DNA of 64,000 nt from G965232465 sp965232465 (lineage in GTDB: Bacteria; Pseudomonadota; Alphaproteobacteria; JAQWUY01). Location: NCBI GenBank assembly GCA_965232465.1, contig OZ246977.1, positions 682,001 through 746,000 of the forward strand. Reading direction: 5' to 3'. A program made the position numbers and the translations under genes. Of this stretch, positions 17,876 through 26,987 are shown piece after piece (the first letter of the stretch is position 1; each line of letters opens with the position of its first letter). Below the pieces are notes generated by a model. It was given only the letters and a program-made list of their open reading frames with translations. It did not search any database and was not told the DNA's origin.

Positions 17876-18830
17876 AATTATTACCCTTTCTTAGCCTTAA
17901 AAACTTATCCATCAGTACATCAGAATTTAACGCTACCGCTAATACTAAAATCAAGCCATAAACAATTTGCAATACAAACGATGACACATTGAAGTGGGTA
18001 ATCAGGTTTTGCAGCAAAAATATGTCGACCGCCCCCAACGATGCCCCAACCATGGTGCCTTTGCCCCCCGCTAAGCTGACACCGCCCAAAGCAGCCGCAG
18101 CAATGGCAAGCAAAGTATAATTCGGTGCCACCTGTGCATCCGCAGACCCCAATAACCCTGTTAAGGCAATTGCCGAAAGCCCCACAAACACCCCGGCTAT
18201 GACATAGGTAAGCAAACGGATAAAATTCACATTGATACCACTGGCATATACGGCACGGTCTTCACCCCCAAGGGTTAAAATATACATATATAATGGCAGG
18301 CGTTTTATCCATAACCAAAACAGCCCCGCCGCCAATAAAGGCAAAATCGAATACCCCTCAGACAACGCCCGTAACCACTCTGGTACGGGTCCCATGGGGG
18401 CGGGCAAAATCCACGATGCCAACCCCGATAACACCAAATACGACCCCAATGTGGTTACAATGGGTTGTACCCGTATATACAACGCAATATATCCATTTAT
18501 CACCCCTATCATCGCCCCTAAGCCCAATGCAAGTGGGACAATAAGCAACGGATTGGTAATGCCCAAATCCATCATAAAGATTTTTACCATCACCACACTG
18601 ATAAAGCCCATGGCGGGTCCCACGGATAAGTCGATACCTTCCCGTCCCGCCAAAAACACTGGGGTTAAAGCACAAGCGGTTAAAATAAGCGGTGCTACCA
18701 ATCCAAGGGTTGTTCCCAAATTATCCCACGCAAAACGGCTGGGGGTGATAATAAGTGTCAACACCATTAAAATCACAAACAGCCACACAGCAAAGCGGGC
18801 TTCATTTATGTACCGTCGTACCATTTTCAT
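17856..18830 (-). CDS. Sugar-type ABC transporter permease (RbsC-like), first
   Basis: A 324-residue inner-membrane permease of the same BPD_transp_2 family. Landmarks: LAGREGIDLSVGPAMGFI, IRVQPIVTTLGSYLVLSG and AAAALGGVSLAGGKGTMVG. It overlaps the ATPase half upstream by 4 bases (ATGA-type coupling) and the next permease by 20. Some Ala/Gly-rich segments are longer than in RbsC, but the topology is ordinary. Confidence 0.92.
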   Translation of the reverse strand: MKMVRRYINEARFAVWLFVILMVLTLIITPSRFAWDNLGTTLGLVAPLILTACALTPVFLAGREGIDLSVGPAMGFISVVMVKIFMMDLGITNPLLIVPLALGLGAMIGVINGYIALYIRVQPIVTTLGSYLVLSGLASWILPAPMGPVPEWLRALSEGYSILPLLAAGLFWLWIKRLPLYMYILTLGGEDRAVYASGINVNFIRLLTYVIAGVFVGLSAIALTGLLGSADAQVAPNYTLLAIAAAALGGVSLAGGKGTMVGASLGAVDIFLLQNLITHFNVSSFVLQIVYGLILVLAVALNSDVLMDKFLRLRKGNNYGKKDF

Positions 18831-19579
18831 ATCTTTTTTCCGCCATATCCTTTGTCTTCGCCAAACATTGCCGACATTAAGGATTCCATATGCATATTTT
18901 GTTTATCCAGTTCGGCAAAGATGCTGTAATCCCGAAACACGAACACCCTGTCGCACAATTCCAAAATCTCGTCCAATTCGGTTGATAAAATGACCAAGGT
19001 CATGCCTTTTTCGGCAACCGCCCCCCGAAAATAGTCATACAAAGTGTGGCGGGTTTGAATATCGACGCCACGGGTAGGATCGTTTAACAGCATAATTTTA
19101 GGATTCTGTGCCATTGCCCGTGCCAATAATACTTTTTGTTGATTGCCCCCCGATAAACTGCTGATGGGGATGTGCCGATGGGCATACGACATGGCAAGCT
19201 CATCCCGATACCCATCAAGCACCATATGTGAGTGCCGTTTTTTTAACCAGCCCAAGGATGAAAACCGTTTTAAATTGCCAAACACAAAATTGTCTTGCAC
19301 ACTTAAATGGGGAAAAATACCTGTTTTTTTACGGTCTGATGGCATATAAATTATCCGTTGTTCTGCCCCATCAAACAAGCTGTTAATCGGTTTTCCTGTA
19401 GGGGTTTTTACCGTGCCAGTTACGGGGGTATATATCCCCGCCAACGCTTCGATAAATGCCGATTGTCCATGCCCTTCTAGCCCCGCCAACCCTAATATTT
19501 CTTGTTTATGAATGTGCTGATTGATGGGGGGTGTATCCGCTTTTAACCGCAGCTCTGATATGTGTAGTACGCTTGTCAT
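18827..19579 (-). CDS. Sugar-type ABC transporter ATPase, C-terminal half of a split RbsA-like protein
   Basis: A 250-residue ATPase corresponding to the second half of RbsA/MglA-type double ATPases. Its nucleotide loop is the degenerate form expected for that half (GLEGHGQSAFIEALAG in outline, residues about 33–48). It retains LSGGNQQKVLLARAM and IMLLNDPTRGVDI. In relatives both halves are one chain of about 500 residues; here they are separate genes with a 4-base ATGA overlap (19576–19579). Both frames are intact, so this looks like stable gene fission rather than decay, although a sequencing frameshift would give a similar picture. Confidence 0.9.
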   Translation of the reverse strand: MTSVLHISELRLKADTPPINQHIHKQEILGLAGLEGHGQSAFIEALAGIYTPVTGTVKTPTGKPINSLFDGAEQRIIYMPSDRKKTGIFPHLSVQDNFVFGNLKRFSSLGWLKKRHSHMVLDGYRDELAMSYAHRHIPISSLSGGNQQKVLLARAMAQNPKIMLLNDPTRGVDIQTRHTLYDYFRGAVAEKGMTLVILSTELDEILELCDRVFVFRDYSIFAELDKQNMHMESLMSAMFGEDKGYGGKKI

Positions 19580-20307
19580 TGTCCATCCCCTTGGGTCAAC
19601 AGGTTTAATAAATTTTTGGGGTGTATATCTTTACCTTGTACGGTTGCCGTATGTACCCCATTACACATCACAAACACCGTGTGCGACAATGCCATAATTT
19701 CCGGCATACGGTGGGATACAAATATGACCGCCCCCCCATTTTGACAAAAAGTGCGGATTTCCGCAAATACCTTTTCCCTGTCTGATAAATCAAGGGCAGC
19801 GGTAATTTCATCTAAGATCAAAATTTGGGGGGTGTTCATAAACCCCCGTGCAACCACTAATATTTGTTGTTCGTTCAATGATAATTCCCCGGCAGGCTTT
19901 TGTAAATCAATGGGTTTATCTGATAACTTCTGCACCCATTCGGATACCAATTGTTTATAATGTGCACGGGATCTTTTATGGGAAAAAATAGGGTTTTGCC
20001 CAATACACACATTGTCATAACCACTCATATTCGGTGCAATCATCACCTCTTGTAACACCACGGACACGCCATGGGCAATCATATCCGTTGGGTGCAGGGG
20101 TTTTATAACCCTATCGCCACAATATATATCCCCAGAATCCGCTTGTAGTATGCCCGATAAAACTTTTACCAGTGTACTTTTACCAGATCCATTTTCCCCC
20201 AAAACCGTGTGGACTTTACCCGCTTCAATGGTAACAGATACCCGCTGTAATGCCTTGGTTTGCCCAAAACTTTTACTGATGACCTGTGTGGATAAAAGCG
20301 TTGTCAT
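19576..20307 (-). CDS. Sugar-type ABC transporter ATPase, N-terminal half of a split RbsA-like protein
   Basis: A 243-residue ATPase matching the first half of RbsA-type proteins. It has a full Walker A GENGSGKSTLVKVLSG (residues about 35–50), signature LSLNEQQILVVARGF (the usual LSVAQQQ variant) and Walker B ILILDEITAALD followed by VIFVSHRMPE. This is the catalytically canonical half. It is translationally coupled to the other half downstream, and the 229-base gap upstream separates it from the binding-protein gene. Confidence 0.9.
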   Translation of the reverse strand: MTTLLSTQVISKSFGQTKALQRVSVTIEAGKVHTVLGENGSGKSTLVKVLSGILQADSGDIYCGDRVIKPLHPTDMIAHGVSVVLQEVMIAPNMSGYDNVCIGQNPIFSHKRSRAHYKQLVSEWVQKLSDKPIDLQKPAGELSLNEQQILVVARGFMNTPQILILDEITAALDLSDREKVFAEIRTFCQNGGAVIFVSHRMPEIMALSHTVFVMCNGVHTATVQGKDIHPKNLLNLLTQGDGQ

Positions 20308-20536
20308 ACGACACCTCTTGTTATATTATAGCAAATGGGTATAAAATGATATGTTATAGGTGATTTTTGCTTTTAGGGAGTCGACTTTTAGGAAACAGGC
20401 AATAGCACCGCTATTTCCAAGTGAGACCGATAACCATTTAAAACCACAAATCACATTATACTAAATGCACCATAAGGACAGCACCCCCCCCACGGGGATT
20501 ATATAAGAGGTCACTGTTATTATAGTGTTTTAAGTT

Positions 20537-21715
20537 TTATTTACACGCAGGCGGTACCTGAGAATAATCCCATCCACGGGCAGGTGCATCATTGCCATCA
20601 AAGTACGCATTCATCACCGATTGTGGCACGGGGTCGGAAGACGCCACTGGGAATATACCCGAAGAATCTGGTTTCATACAAGACCCATACCAATTTGCCT
20701 GTTGCTCTTGGCTAACCGCTGGAATCGGAATCATTAAGGTATTTACAGATGGCTTCTGCCCATCCATAATACGGCTTGCCGTACGGAACATGGCTTGACC
20801 AATCCATGTGGGCAATAATGCCACACCGGTAAATTGAAATTCATCTTGGTTTTCATACCAGAATCCCAATGAATCCCCAGATAAAGATCCAGTTACCACA
20901 GGTAACGGACGGCCCGCTTGGCGGAAGGCTTCCGCCACAACCCGTGTTTCAGATCCCGTTGTCCACACCCCTTGAATCGGTGCCGGGTGGGTTGCCAGTG
21001 TTTGTAAAATAACCGATTTTGTTACCGATGGTGTCCAGTTACCATTAACCGTCCGTACAACCTTAATACTTGGATACTTGGCAAAGGCAGATTTTGCCCC
21101 TTGGCGTTGTTGTTGCACGATGGAAACACCGGCAATGCCCTCAACCATCACCACATTACCTTTGCCTCCTAACCGTTCGGCTAGGTTTTTCGCCATATCA
21201 TATCCCCATTTATAGTAGTTCGAATCCACATTAAACGCATATGGGCTGGTTACCGATGCGGCGGATGTAACAAAGGGAATACCAGCTTCTGCCGCCGCTT
21301 CAATCGCTGCGTTTAAGCCGGTGGGTGACCCAGGGACAGAGGTGATAATATCACAGCCTTTTTCAGTAAAATTACGAATTTGGGAAATTTCTAAGCTGAC
21401 ATCCCCATTCGAATCCGCCATTTCAAAACTGGATACAACCCCTTGGTCAATTAAGCCTTGTACCAAGCGTTTTACTTCGTTGGTCAGTGCCACCCGCCAC
21501 CCATTTCCTTGATAGCTCTCCGAATGGCACCACTTGTACGCCCCCACTGGGACAGTAAAGTTTTGAAGTAATGCGGGTCCCACAGGGGTGGTGGAATTTT
21601 CATATTCCGCTTGTAAGTTTGCGGGCAAATGCCCAACCGCACTGGCACCAGCACTGGTAACACCCATAGTCGCCAAAGTGGCAAATGCCACATGCTTTAA
21701 AAAATTAAGATTCAT
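20537..21715 (-). CDS. Sugar-type ABC transporter periplasmic binding protein (RbsB-like)
   Basis: A 392-residue periplasmic binding protein of the Peripla_BP_4/RbsB type. The start at 21715 follows GAGAGGAAA by about 7 bases; the frame extends upstream but without family similarity. A signal peptide (MNLNFLKHVAFATLATMGVTSAGA) is followed by the two-lobe sugar-binding fold: FEMADSNGDVSLEISQIRNF, CDIITSVPGSPTGLNAAIEAA and GIPFVTSAAS. It is longer than RbsB (about 300) and resembles the longer type seen with some polyol/sugar-acid systems. The 5' 40 bases of the gene plus its upstream region recur as a vestige at 27425–27497. Confidence 0.9.
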   Translation of the reverse strand: MNLNFLKHVAFATLATMGVTSAGASAVGHLPANLQAEYENSTTPVGPALLQNFTVPVGAYKWCHSESYQGNGWRVALTNEVKRLVQGLIDQGVVSSFEMADSNGDVSLEISQIRNFTEKGCDIITSVPGSPTGLNAAIEAAAEAGIPFVTSAASVTSPYAFNVDSNYYKWGYDMAKNLAERLGGKGNVVMVEGIAGVSIVQQQRQGAKSAFAKYPSIKVVRTVNGNWTPSVTKSVILQTLATHPAPIQGVWTTGSETRVVAEAFRQAGRPLPVVTGSLSGDSLGFWYENQDEFQFTGVALLPTWIGQAMFRTASRIMDGQKPSVNTLMIPIPAVSQEQQANWYGSCMKPDSSGIFPVASSDPVPQSVMNAYFDGNDAPARGWDYSQVPPACK

Positions 21716-21861
21716 AATACACTTTCCTCTCAAATATATATGTGCATATTGTTCATATTGTAAAAATAGTAAAAATATTCTTGCACATAAAATGATATCA
21801 CAGGAAAATAATTTTGCAAGTATAAAATAAAAAAGTTTTTTATGGGTAAAATACAAAATGA

Positions 21862-21980
21862 TTTAAAATGTGATTCACTCCGTATTATTATCATTTATTT
21901 ATAGGAGGATGTATAATAATGTACGATAGCGATATGAGTGATTTTGAGTGGTCCTTGATTAAACCCCTACTTCCGAAAAA
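21862..21980 (+). mobile_element. IS5-family (IS427 group) left-end fragment
   Basis: The segment from about 'gatttaaaatgtgattcactc' through an AGGAGG site and a start at 21919 encodes MYDSDMSDFEWSLIKPLLP, the N-terminus of IS5/IS427-type transposases. The reading frame then leaves the family and stops at 22022–22024. The same end, over 90 bases, recurs in opposite orientation at 47.86–47.75 kb. Only the first ~115 bases survive; the transposase is non-functional. Confidence 0.75.
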
Positions 21981-21983
21981 CCA

Positions 21984-22064
21984 TCAACGATACCGCAATC
22001 GTTTATACACCTCAATATTGTTGTGAATTAAATCTTTAACAAATGAATCTGTATCTTTATTCAT
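21984..22064 (-). pseudogene. Short reading frame cut by the IS5 fragment
   Basis: A 26-residue frame starting MNKDTDSFVKDLIHNNIEVY is open to the junction with the IS5 fragment. It is the third frame of the tiny operon read from 22420 leftwards and could be the surviving N-terminus of a longer gene interrupted by the element. No family is recognisable. Confidence 0.3.
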
Positions 22065-22097
22065 ATCGGTTTTTTTTTGCGAATCGCATATTTCCTT

Positions 22098-22262
22098 TTA
22101 TACGTCTCCTACAAGGAGAGCTATAAATATTAAAATTATTATAATAATAGCTCCAATAATAGCTCCATACAATACAAGAAGTAGAAGTGCTCCTATAAGT
22201 TCAGCTCCTCCTGGTAAGACTAATAAAATTAATAATAACAATATTGCTATGATTGTAAGCAT
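22098..22262 (-). CDS. Small hydrophobic membrane protein, 54 residues
   Basis: The ATG at 22262 has AAAAGGAA 8 bases upstream and opens a 54-residue frame that is almost entirely hydrophobic: MLTIIAILLLLILLVLPGGA, then a second long Leu/Ile/Ala stretch ending LLVGDV. It predicts two closely spaced membrane helices around a PGG turn. Codon choice (CTT, CTA, AGA, ATA) and high A+T differ from the neighbouring genes, hinting at foreign origin. Not recognised; a toxin-like, immunity-like or leader role cannot be separated by sequence alone. Confidence 0.45.
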   Translation of the reverse strand: MLTIIAILLLLILLVLPGGAELIGALLLLVLYGAIIGAIIIIILIFIALLVGDV

Positions 22263-22315
22263 GTTATTTATTCCTTTTCTTGGCTTTCAATTAGGGGTCT
22301 TCTCTAATCTTTTTC

Positions 22316-22369
22316 TTATAAGGTATATTCATCTAGTGTATCATGTAAAGGTATATTTTTTTCTGTCAT
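22316..22369 (-). CDS. Possible 17-residue leader peptide
   Basis: ATG at 22369 preceded by AAAAGGAAA opens MTEKNIPLHDTLDEYTL then stops. Placed directly behind the promoter at 22391–22420 and ahead of the hydrophobic 54-residue frame. It may be a true leader peptide or the front of a frameshifted gene, because another frame continues after the stop for 11 residues. Confidence 0.3.
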   Translation of the reverse strand: MTEKNIPLHDTLDEYTL

Positions 22370-22390
22370 ATCTAGTTTCCTTTTTATTGT

Positions 22391-22420
22391 AACATACAAT
22401 ATCATAAAATATTTAGTCAA
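22391..22420 (-). promoter_or_regulatory. Putative promoter of the tiny operon
   Basis: Reverse-strand -35 TTGACT (22420–22415), 18-base spacer, -10 TATGTT (22396–22391), followed within about 20 bases by a strong ribosome site and ATG at 22369. Between 22421 and 22680 I see only weak repeats and no gene. Confidence 0.4.
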
Positions 22421-22703
22421 GCAAATTATAATATTACATGGTCTTAGAGCCATCATTTTATATCAGATTGATTATATCTAGGTCAGCCCCTAAGAGTTTT
22501 TGGGGTTCCGCCAAAAGGTGAGGGTCAAAATTTAAGGGATGAACTGATGATACATTCATTTTTCACTTGAAAGGGTGTGCATGGCAGTTTAATAATAAAC
22601 AAAACGATTCATATGTGGTATTATATAACTTATGCAAACATAAACAATTCAAAGTATTTTGGAACCATAAACGCATATGCAAAGTTAAGGAAACCTTTTA
22701 CCC

Positions 22704-23495
22704 ATGACACAAGACGACACCACACAAGATGCACACAAAAAATATTCTGTGCCCAAATATTCTGTCCCCGCCGTGGAAAAAGCATTGGATATACTGGAAT
22801 TATTATCCACACAATCCACTATGTTGACCCAAACGCAAATTGCCAAACACTTGGGGCAATCGCCCAGTGGGGTATTTCGCACCTTAGAATGCTTAAAAAG
22901 CCGGGGGTATATTGCCCATGAAGAAGGCGGATCTGGATACCACTTAACCATGCAGCTGCACCGTTTGGTGGATAATTTCCCGATTACCAACATTTTGATA
23001 AATAAGGCGACCGCCCCCATGCACGCCCTGTGTGAACGGACAAATTTATCCTGTCATTTGTCCGTGCCTAATGGGGGAAAAATATATATTATCCATCAAG
23101 CCAAAAGCCCCCTTCCCATATCCTTAGATATAAAAATAGGGGCAGAATTTTCCCTGCACCGCACCGCCTCTGGACGGGTATTATTGGCATTTCAGGACAT
23201 ACAAACACACACCAAATGGCTGAACAACAGCATGCAGGACGGCAAAGCATATAATGTACAAAATTTACAACACCGCTTAGATACGATTCGAAAAAATGGC
23301 TATGAAATATCCGGTGGCGACCGTATCCAAGGCTTGCAAGATATCAGCTGTCCCATTTTAAACACACAGGGGGTGGCAATTGCCGCATTAACCGTACCGT
23401 TCTTGGATTTTATCAACGATGACATCGATATAGAATATGTAAAATGGGCGTTAATTGGCACTTGCACGCATATTTCCACACAAATAGACATCTAA
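22704..23495 (+). CDS. IclR family transcriptional regulator
   Basis: A 263-residue IclR-type regulator. The N-terminal winged helix (residues 20–80) has VEKALDILELL, TQTQIAKHLGQSPSGVFRTLECL and SRGYIAH. The C-terminal effector domain (about 95–260) has FSLHRTASGRVLLAF and the late ISCPILNTQGVAIAALTVPF. An internal duplication repeats KYSVP near residues 13–22. The start has AAGGAAA. It lies 108 bases before the binding-protein-like/CoA-transferase cluster on the same strand and is the obvious regulator of it; the effector is probably a carboxylic acid, by family. Confidence 0.92.
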   Translation: MTQDDTTQDAHKKYSVPKYSVPAVEKALDILELLSTQSTMLTQTQIAKHLGQSPSGVFRTLECLKSRGYIAHEEGGSGYHLTMQLHRLVDNFPITNILINKATAPMHALCERTNLSCHLSVPNGGKIYIIHQAKSPLPISLDIKIGAEFSLHRTASGRVLLAFQDIQTHTKWLNNSMQDGKAYNVQNLQHRLDTIRKNGYEISGGDRIQGLQDISCPILNTQGVAIAALTVPFLDFINDDIDIEYVKWALIGTCTHISTQIDI

Positions 23496-23603
23496 TTTCC
23501 TCTATTTTTTTACAAGTAAAAAATAATTTTTCTTGAAAAAAATATTTTTTGGGATAAAATAAAACTTGTAACACACTACAAAATGCATATTTAAGGGGAA
23601 TAA

Positions 23604-24740
23604 ATGTCAAAAATTATGATAAAAGGCATGTCATGGTCACACACACGAGGGACAGCACCTATGTATGCGACTTCGAATATATACAGCACCCAACACCCAG
23701 ATGTAACATTCACTTGGGATGAACGGTCGTTACAAGATTTCGAAAGCCAACCATTGCGGGAACTTGCCGAAACATACGATCTTATTGTCATTGACCACCC
23801 GCATGTGGGCGAAGCGGTGGCACAAGGATTATTAGCGGACTTTAACAAAACCCCATATATACAACAGTTGCAACACATCGCCCAAAATGCCGTGGGGAAA
23901 TCACACGAATCATATTGTATTGACGGGGGACAATACGCCCTTGCCATTGACACCGCTTGCCCGGTTGCCTGTTACCGTCCCGATATGTTGGACTGTGTCC
24001 CCACCGATTGGCAACAGGTGTTGGATGTGGCACAAACAGGCAAAGTGGCAATTCCCTTGCGATCCCCCCATGCACTGATGTTGTTTTTCTGGATTGCCAA
24101 TGCATACCAGTTGCCCATCGCCCCCAACACGGACATTTTTATGGCAAAATCGCATATGGCACAGGTCTTAGACACCTGTAAAGACATCAGCACATACTTA
24201 GACGACTCCTGCTACATCAGTGACCCAATTGCCATATTAAATACGATGGCACAAGATGAATCCTGTATTGCCTATTGCCCACATATTTATGGGTACATCA
24301 ATTATGCCCATCAAGGGTTTCGGGATAATGTGATATTGTTTGATGACATTGTCCCCCTGAACAACAAGGTGGGCGGGTCTGTTTTGGGGGGAACCGGTAT
24401 CGCCATATCCGCATTATCAAAACATCAGGACATCGCCATCGATTACGCTATACAGATTGCATCCACCCCTTGTCAAACACAACATTGGGTACAAAACGGC
24501 GGACAACCGGGACATAAAATGGCATGGACAGACGCCACCTGTAACCGTCTGAGCAATAATTTTATGACACATACCTTAAAAACCTTAGAAAATGCGTGGC
24601 TTCGCCCACGGTACAATGGATACTTGTCCTTTCAAGCAAACGGTAGTGATATTATCTGTGATTTTTTACAACAAAAAGCCGATAAAGACACCACCATACA
24701 CAACCTGCAATACCTATACCAGACCAGCCTTGCCCCATAA
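23604..24740 (+). CDS. Solute-binding-protein-like protein without signal peptide
   Basis: A 378-residue protein that looks like an extracellular solute-binding protein of family 1 (SGTP-like spacing, LIVIDHPHVGEAVAQGLLADF, GGQYALAIDTACPVACYRPD and a C-terminal GGTGIAISALSKHQD segment). However, it starts MSKIMIKGMSWSHTRGTAP with no signal peptide, lipobox or Tat motif, and the start is well defined by AAGGGG. No permease or ATPase accompanies it. It is immediately upstream of two CoA-transferases (19 bases). I infer a cytosolic ligand-binding or carrier role; the family call is moderate. Confidence 0.6.
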   Translation: MSKIMIKGMSWSHTRGTAPMYATSNIYSTQHPDVTFTWDERSLQDFESQPLRELAETYDLIVIDHPHVGEAVAQGLLADFNKTPYIQQLQHIAQNAVGKSHESYCIDGGQYALAIDTACPVACYRPDMLDCVPTDWQQVLDVAQTGKVAIPLRSPHALMLFFWIANAYQLPIAPNTDIFMAKSHMAQVLDTCKDISTYLDDSCYISDPIAILNTMAQDESCIAYCPHIYGYINYAHQGFRDNVILFDDIVPLNNKVGGSVLGGTGIAISALSKHQDIAIDYAIQIASTPCQTQHWVQNGGQPGHKMAWTDATCNRLSNNFMTHTLKTLENAWLRPRYNGYLSFQANGSDIICDFLQQKADKDTTIHNLQYLYQTSLAP

Positions 24741-24759
24741 AGATACAGCAGAGATCCCC

Positions 24760-25926
24760 ATGCAATACCCTTTAAAAGATATTATTATTGTTGATTTTAG
24801 CCAGTTCTTAGCCGGTCCATCCGCCACACTTCGTTTGGCGGATTTAGGGGCAACGGTGATTAAAATCGAACGCCCACAAGGGGGGGATGCCTGCCGTGGA
24901 TTACAGCTTAAAAACCTAAAAATCGATGGGGACAGCCTGCTGTTTCATACCATTAACCGCAATAAAATGAGCTATACAGCGGATTTAAAAAACCCCGAAG
25001 ACACACAAAAGGTCATCGCCCTTATCAGACAAGCGGATGTACTGGTACAAAACTTTCGCCCCCGTGTGATGCAAAAATTGGGATTGGACTATGACACGGT
25101 AAAGATCATAAATCCCCGCCTTGTGTATGCATCCGTGTCTGGATATGGGCGTGATGGGGAATGGGCGGATAAACCGGGGCAAGATTTACTGGTACAAGCC
25201 CTAAGCGGTGCCTGTTACCTGAATGGCAATGCAGACCAACCGCCACAACCATTTGGGCTGGCGGTTGCCGATATGATAACGGGGGCCCATTTGGTACAAG
25301 GGATACTGGCGTTATTGGTACGAAGGGGTATCACCAACCAAGGTGGACTGGTGGAGGCAAGTCTGATGGAATCCATGCTTGATTTTCAGTTTGAAGTGCT
25401 GACCACCCACCTGAATGATGGGGGGCAATTGCCCAACCGCAGTACCATCAACAACGCCAATGCGTACTTAGGAGCCCCCTATGGCATATATGCCACCGCC
25501 GATGGACATATAGCGTTGGCAATGGGGTCGGTGATAACACTGGGGGAATTGCTGGATTGCCCCCCCCTAATCACCTATACCAATCCAGACGATTGGTTTG
25601 ACAAACGGGATGAGATAAAACATATATTGCAACAGCACTTATTGACCCAATCCACCGCATATTGGCTGGCACGGTTGGAACCCGCAGATTATTGGTGTGC
25701 GGATGTACTGAATTGGCAACGGTTGATACAAAGCAAGGGATTCACATCGTTGGATATGATACAACACATATCCCCCACTGATACGGATACACCCCCTGTA
25801 AAAATGACCCGATGCCCCATACGCATAGACGGACAGCGGTTATTTCACACCACCCCTGCCCCTAAACTGGGGCAAGACACGGCACACATCGATACCTCGT
25901 TTTTGGGAAAAAAGGATAAACCATGA
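24760..25926 (+). CDS. Family III CoA-transferase (CaiB/BaiF), first
   Basis: A 388-residue family III CoA-transferase, which moves CoA between carboxylic acids through a mixed anhydride on an Asp. The N-terminal signature LKDIIIVDFSQFLAGPSA and VIKIERPQGGDACRG is followed by NRNKMSYTADLKNPE, NFRPRVMQKLGLDYDTV, GYGRDGEWADKPGQDLLVQA (the catalytic Asp is expected in the GQDLL segment) and GLVEASLMESML. I use the ATG at 24760 because upstream codons lack similarity. It overlaps the second transferase by 4 bases. Confidence 0.88.
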   Translation: MQYPLKDIIIVDFSQFLAGPSATLRLADLGATVIKIERPQGGDACRGLQLKNLKIDGDSLLFHTINRNKMSYTADLKNPEDTQKVIALIRQADVLVQNFRPRVMQKLGLDYDTVKIINPRLVYASVSGYGRDGEWADKPGQDLLVQALSGACYLNGNADQPPQPFGLAVADMITGAHLVQGILALLVRRGITNQGGLVEASLMESMLDFQFEVLTTHLNDGGQLPNRSTINNANAYLGAPYGIYATADGHIALAMGSVITLGELLDCPPLITYTNPDDWFDKRDEIKHILQQHLLTQSTAYWLARLEPADYWCADVLNWQRLIQSKGFTSLDMIQHISPTDTDTPPVKMTRCPIRIDGQRLFHTTPAPKLGQDTAHIDTSFLGKKDKP

Positions 25927-26987
25927 AGCCCTTAGCAGGTATCCGTGTTCTTGATTTCAGCCAATTCTTAGCAGGTCCCGCATGTAGCCTACGGTTGGCG
26001 GACTTGGGGGCAGAGGTGATTAAAATTGAACGCCCCGATACAGGCGATATTTGTCGCCATTTGTATGTGGCAAAGCAAAAAATTGGTGAGGAAAGTACTA
26101 TTTTTCACGCTATTAATCGCAACAAAAAATCGGTGGCGGGGAACTTAAAAGACCCCATAGACAAACACCATATATTACAACTGATAAAGACCGCCGATGT
26201 GGTGATACAAAATTTTCGCCCTGGGGTGGCGGAACGGTTGGGCATTGATTACACCAGTTTACAACGGATAAACCCCCGCATTGTCTATGGGTCTGTATCC
26301 GGGTATGGGGCGGATAACAGCTTATGGCACCACAAACCAGGGCAAGATTTATTGGCACAAGCCCTATCAGGCATCACATATATAAACGACCGCTCAACAC
26401 CACATCCGATGGGGTTAAGCATTGCGGATTTAACCACCGCCTATGACTTAACACAAGGAATACTGGCACTTTTAATACGACGGGGCAAAACAGGCTTAGG
26501 CGGATTGGTGCAAGTCAGCCTGTTGGAAACACTTATAAGTTATCAAGCCATACAATGTACGGCATTCTTAAATGCCTTTATACAAAAACCCCGTGAAAGC
26601 ATACAAATGGTTTATCAAACACAAGACGGATATATCGCCATCATTGCCCCATCGCCCCTGCATATGCACACCTTGATACAAGCAGATGACATAAAACAAA
26701 CTTTAAAAACCCAATCCACCACCCACTGGGTAAAAACCCTAAATACGGATACGCTGCATGCAGCGGCGGTACTGGATTGGCACCAATTACGCAAATTCCC
26801 CCCCTATCAACAGTTACAATTTGAACAAACAGTTACCAGTCCCCATTACCCCCCTGTGTATACCACCCGTTGCCCGTTGCGAATCGATGGGGCATACATG
26901 ACAAACCCCCAAGGCATTCCCGCCATTGGCGAACACAATCACATCCTAGTCACAGACCAAGCCACAGGAGAACACGCATGTTTATAG
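25923..26987 (+). CDS. Family III CoA-transferase (CaiB/BaiF), second
   Basis: A 354-residue paralogue of the preceding gene with the same landmarks: IRVLDFSQFLAGPACSLRLA, NRNKKSVAGNLKDP, NFRPGVAERLGIDYTSL, GYGADNSLWHHKPGQDLL and GGLVQVSLLETLI. It is about 35 residues shorter, mainly in the C-terminal half. ATGA coupling and parallel evolution suggest a heterodimer, as in succinyl-CoA:malate/citramalate transferases. Its 3' end overlaps the MaoC gene by 10 bases. Confidence 0.88.
   Translation: MKPLAGIRVLDFSQFLAGPACSLRLADLGAEVIKIERPDTGDICRHLYVAKQKIGEESTIFHAINRNKKSVAGNLKDPIDKHHILQLIKTADVVIQNFRPGVAERLGIDYTSLQRINPRIVYGSVSGYGADNSLWHHKPGQDLLAQALSGITYINDRSTPHPMGLSIADLTTAYDLTQGILALLIRRGKTGLGGLVQVSLLETLISYQAIQCTAFLNAFIQKPRESIQMVYQTQDGYIAIIAPSPLHMHTLIQADDIKQTLKTQSTTHWVKTLNTDTLHAAAVLDWHQLRKFPPYQQLQFEQTVTSPHYPPVYTTRCPLRIDGAYMTNPQGIPAIGEHNHILVTDQATGEHACL

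Noticed and set aside
20308..20536. Possible attenuator between the binding-protein and ATPase genes
   Set aside because: Only a short imperfect stem (AATAGC/GCTATT near 20400) and a C8 run are visible; not enough to call a feature.
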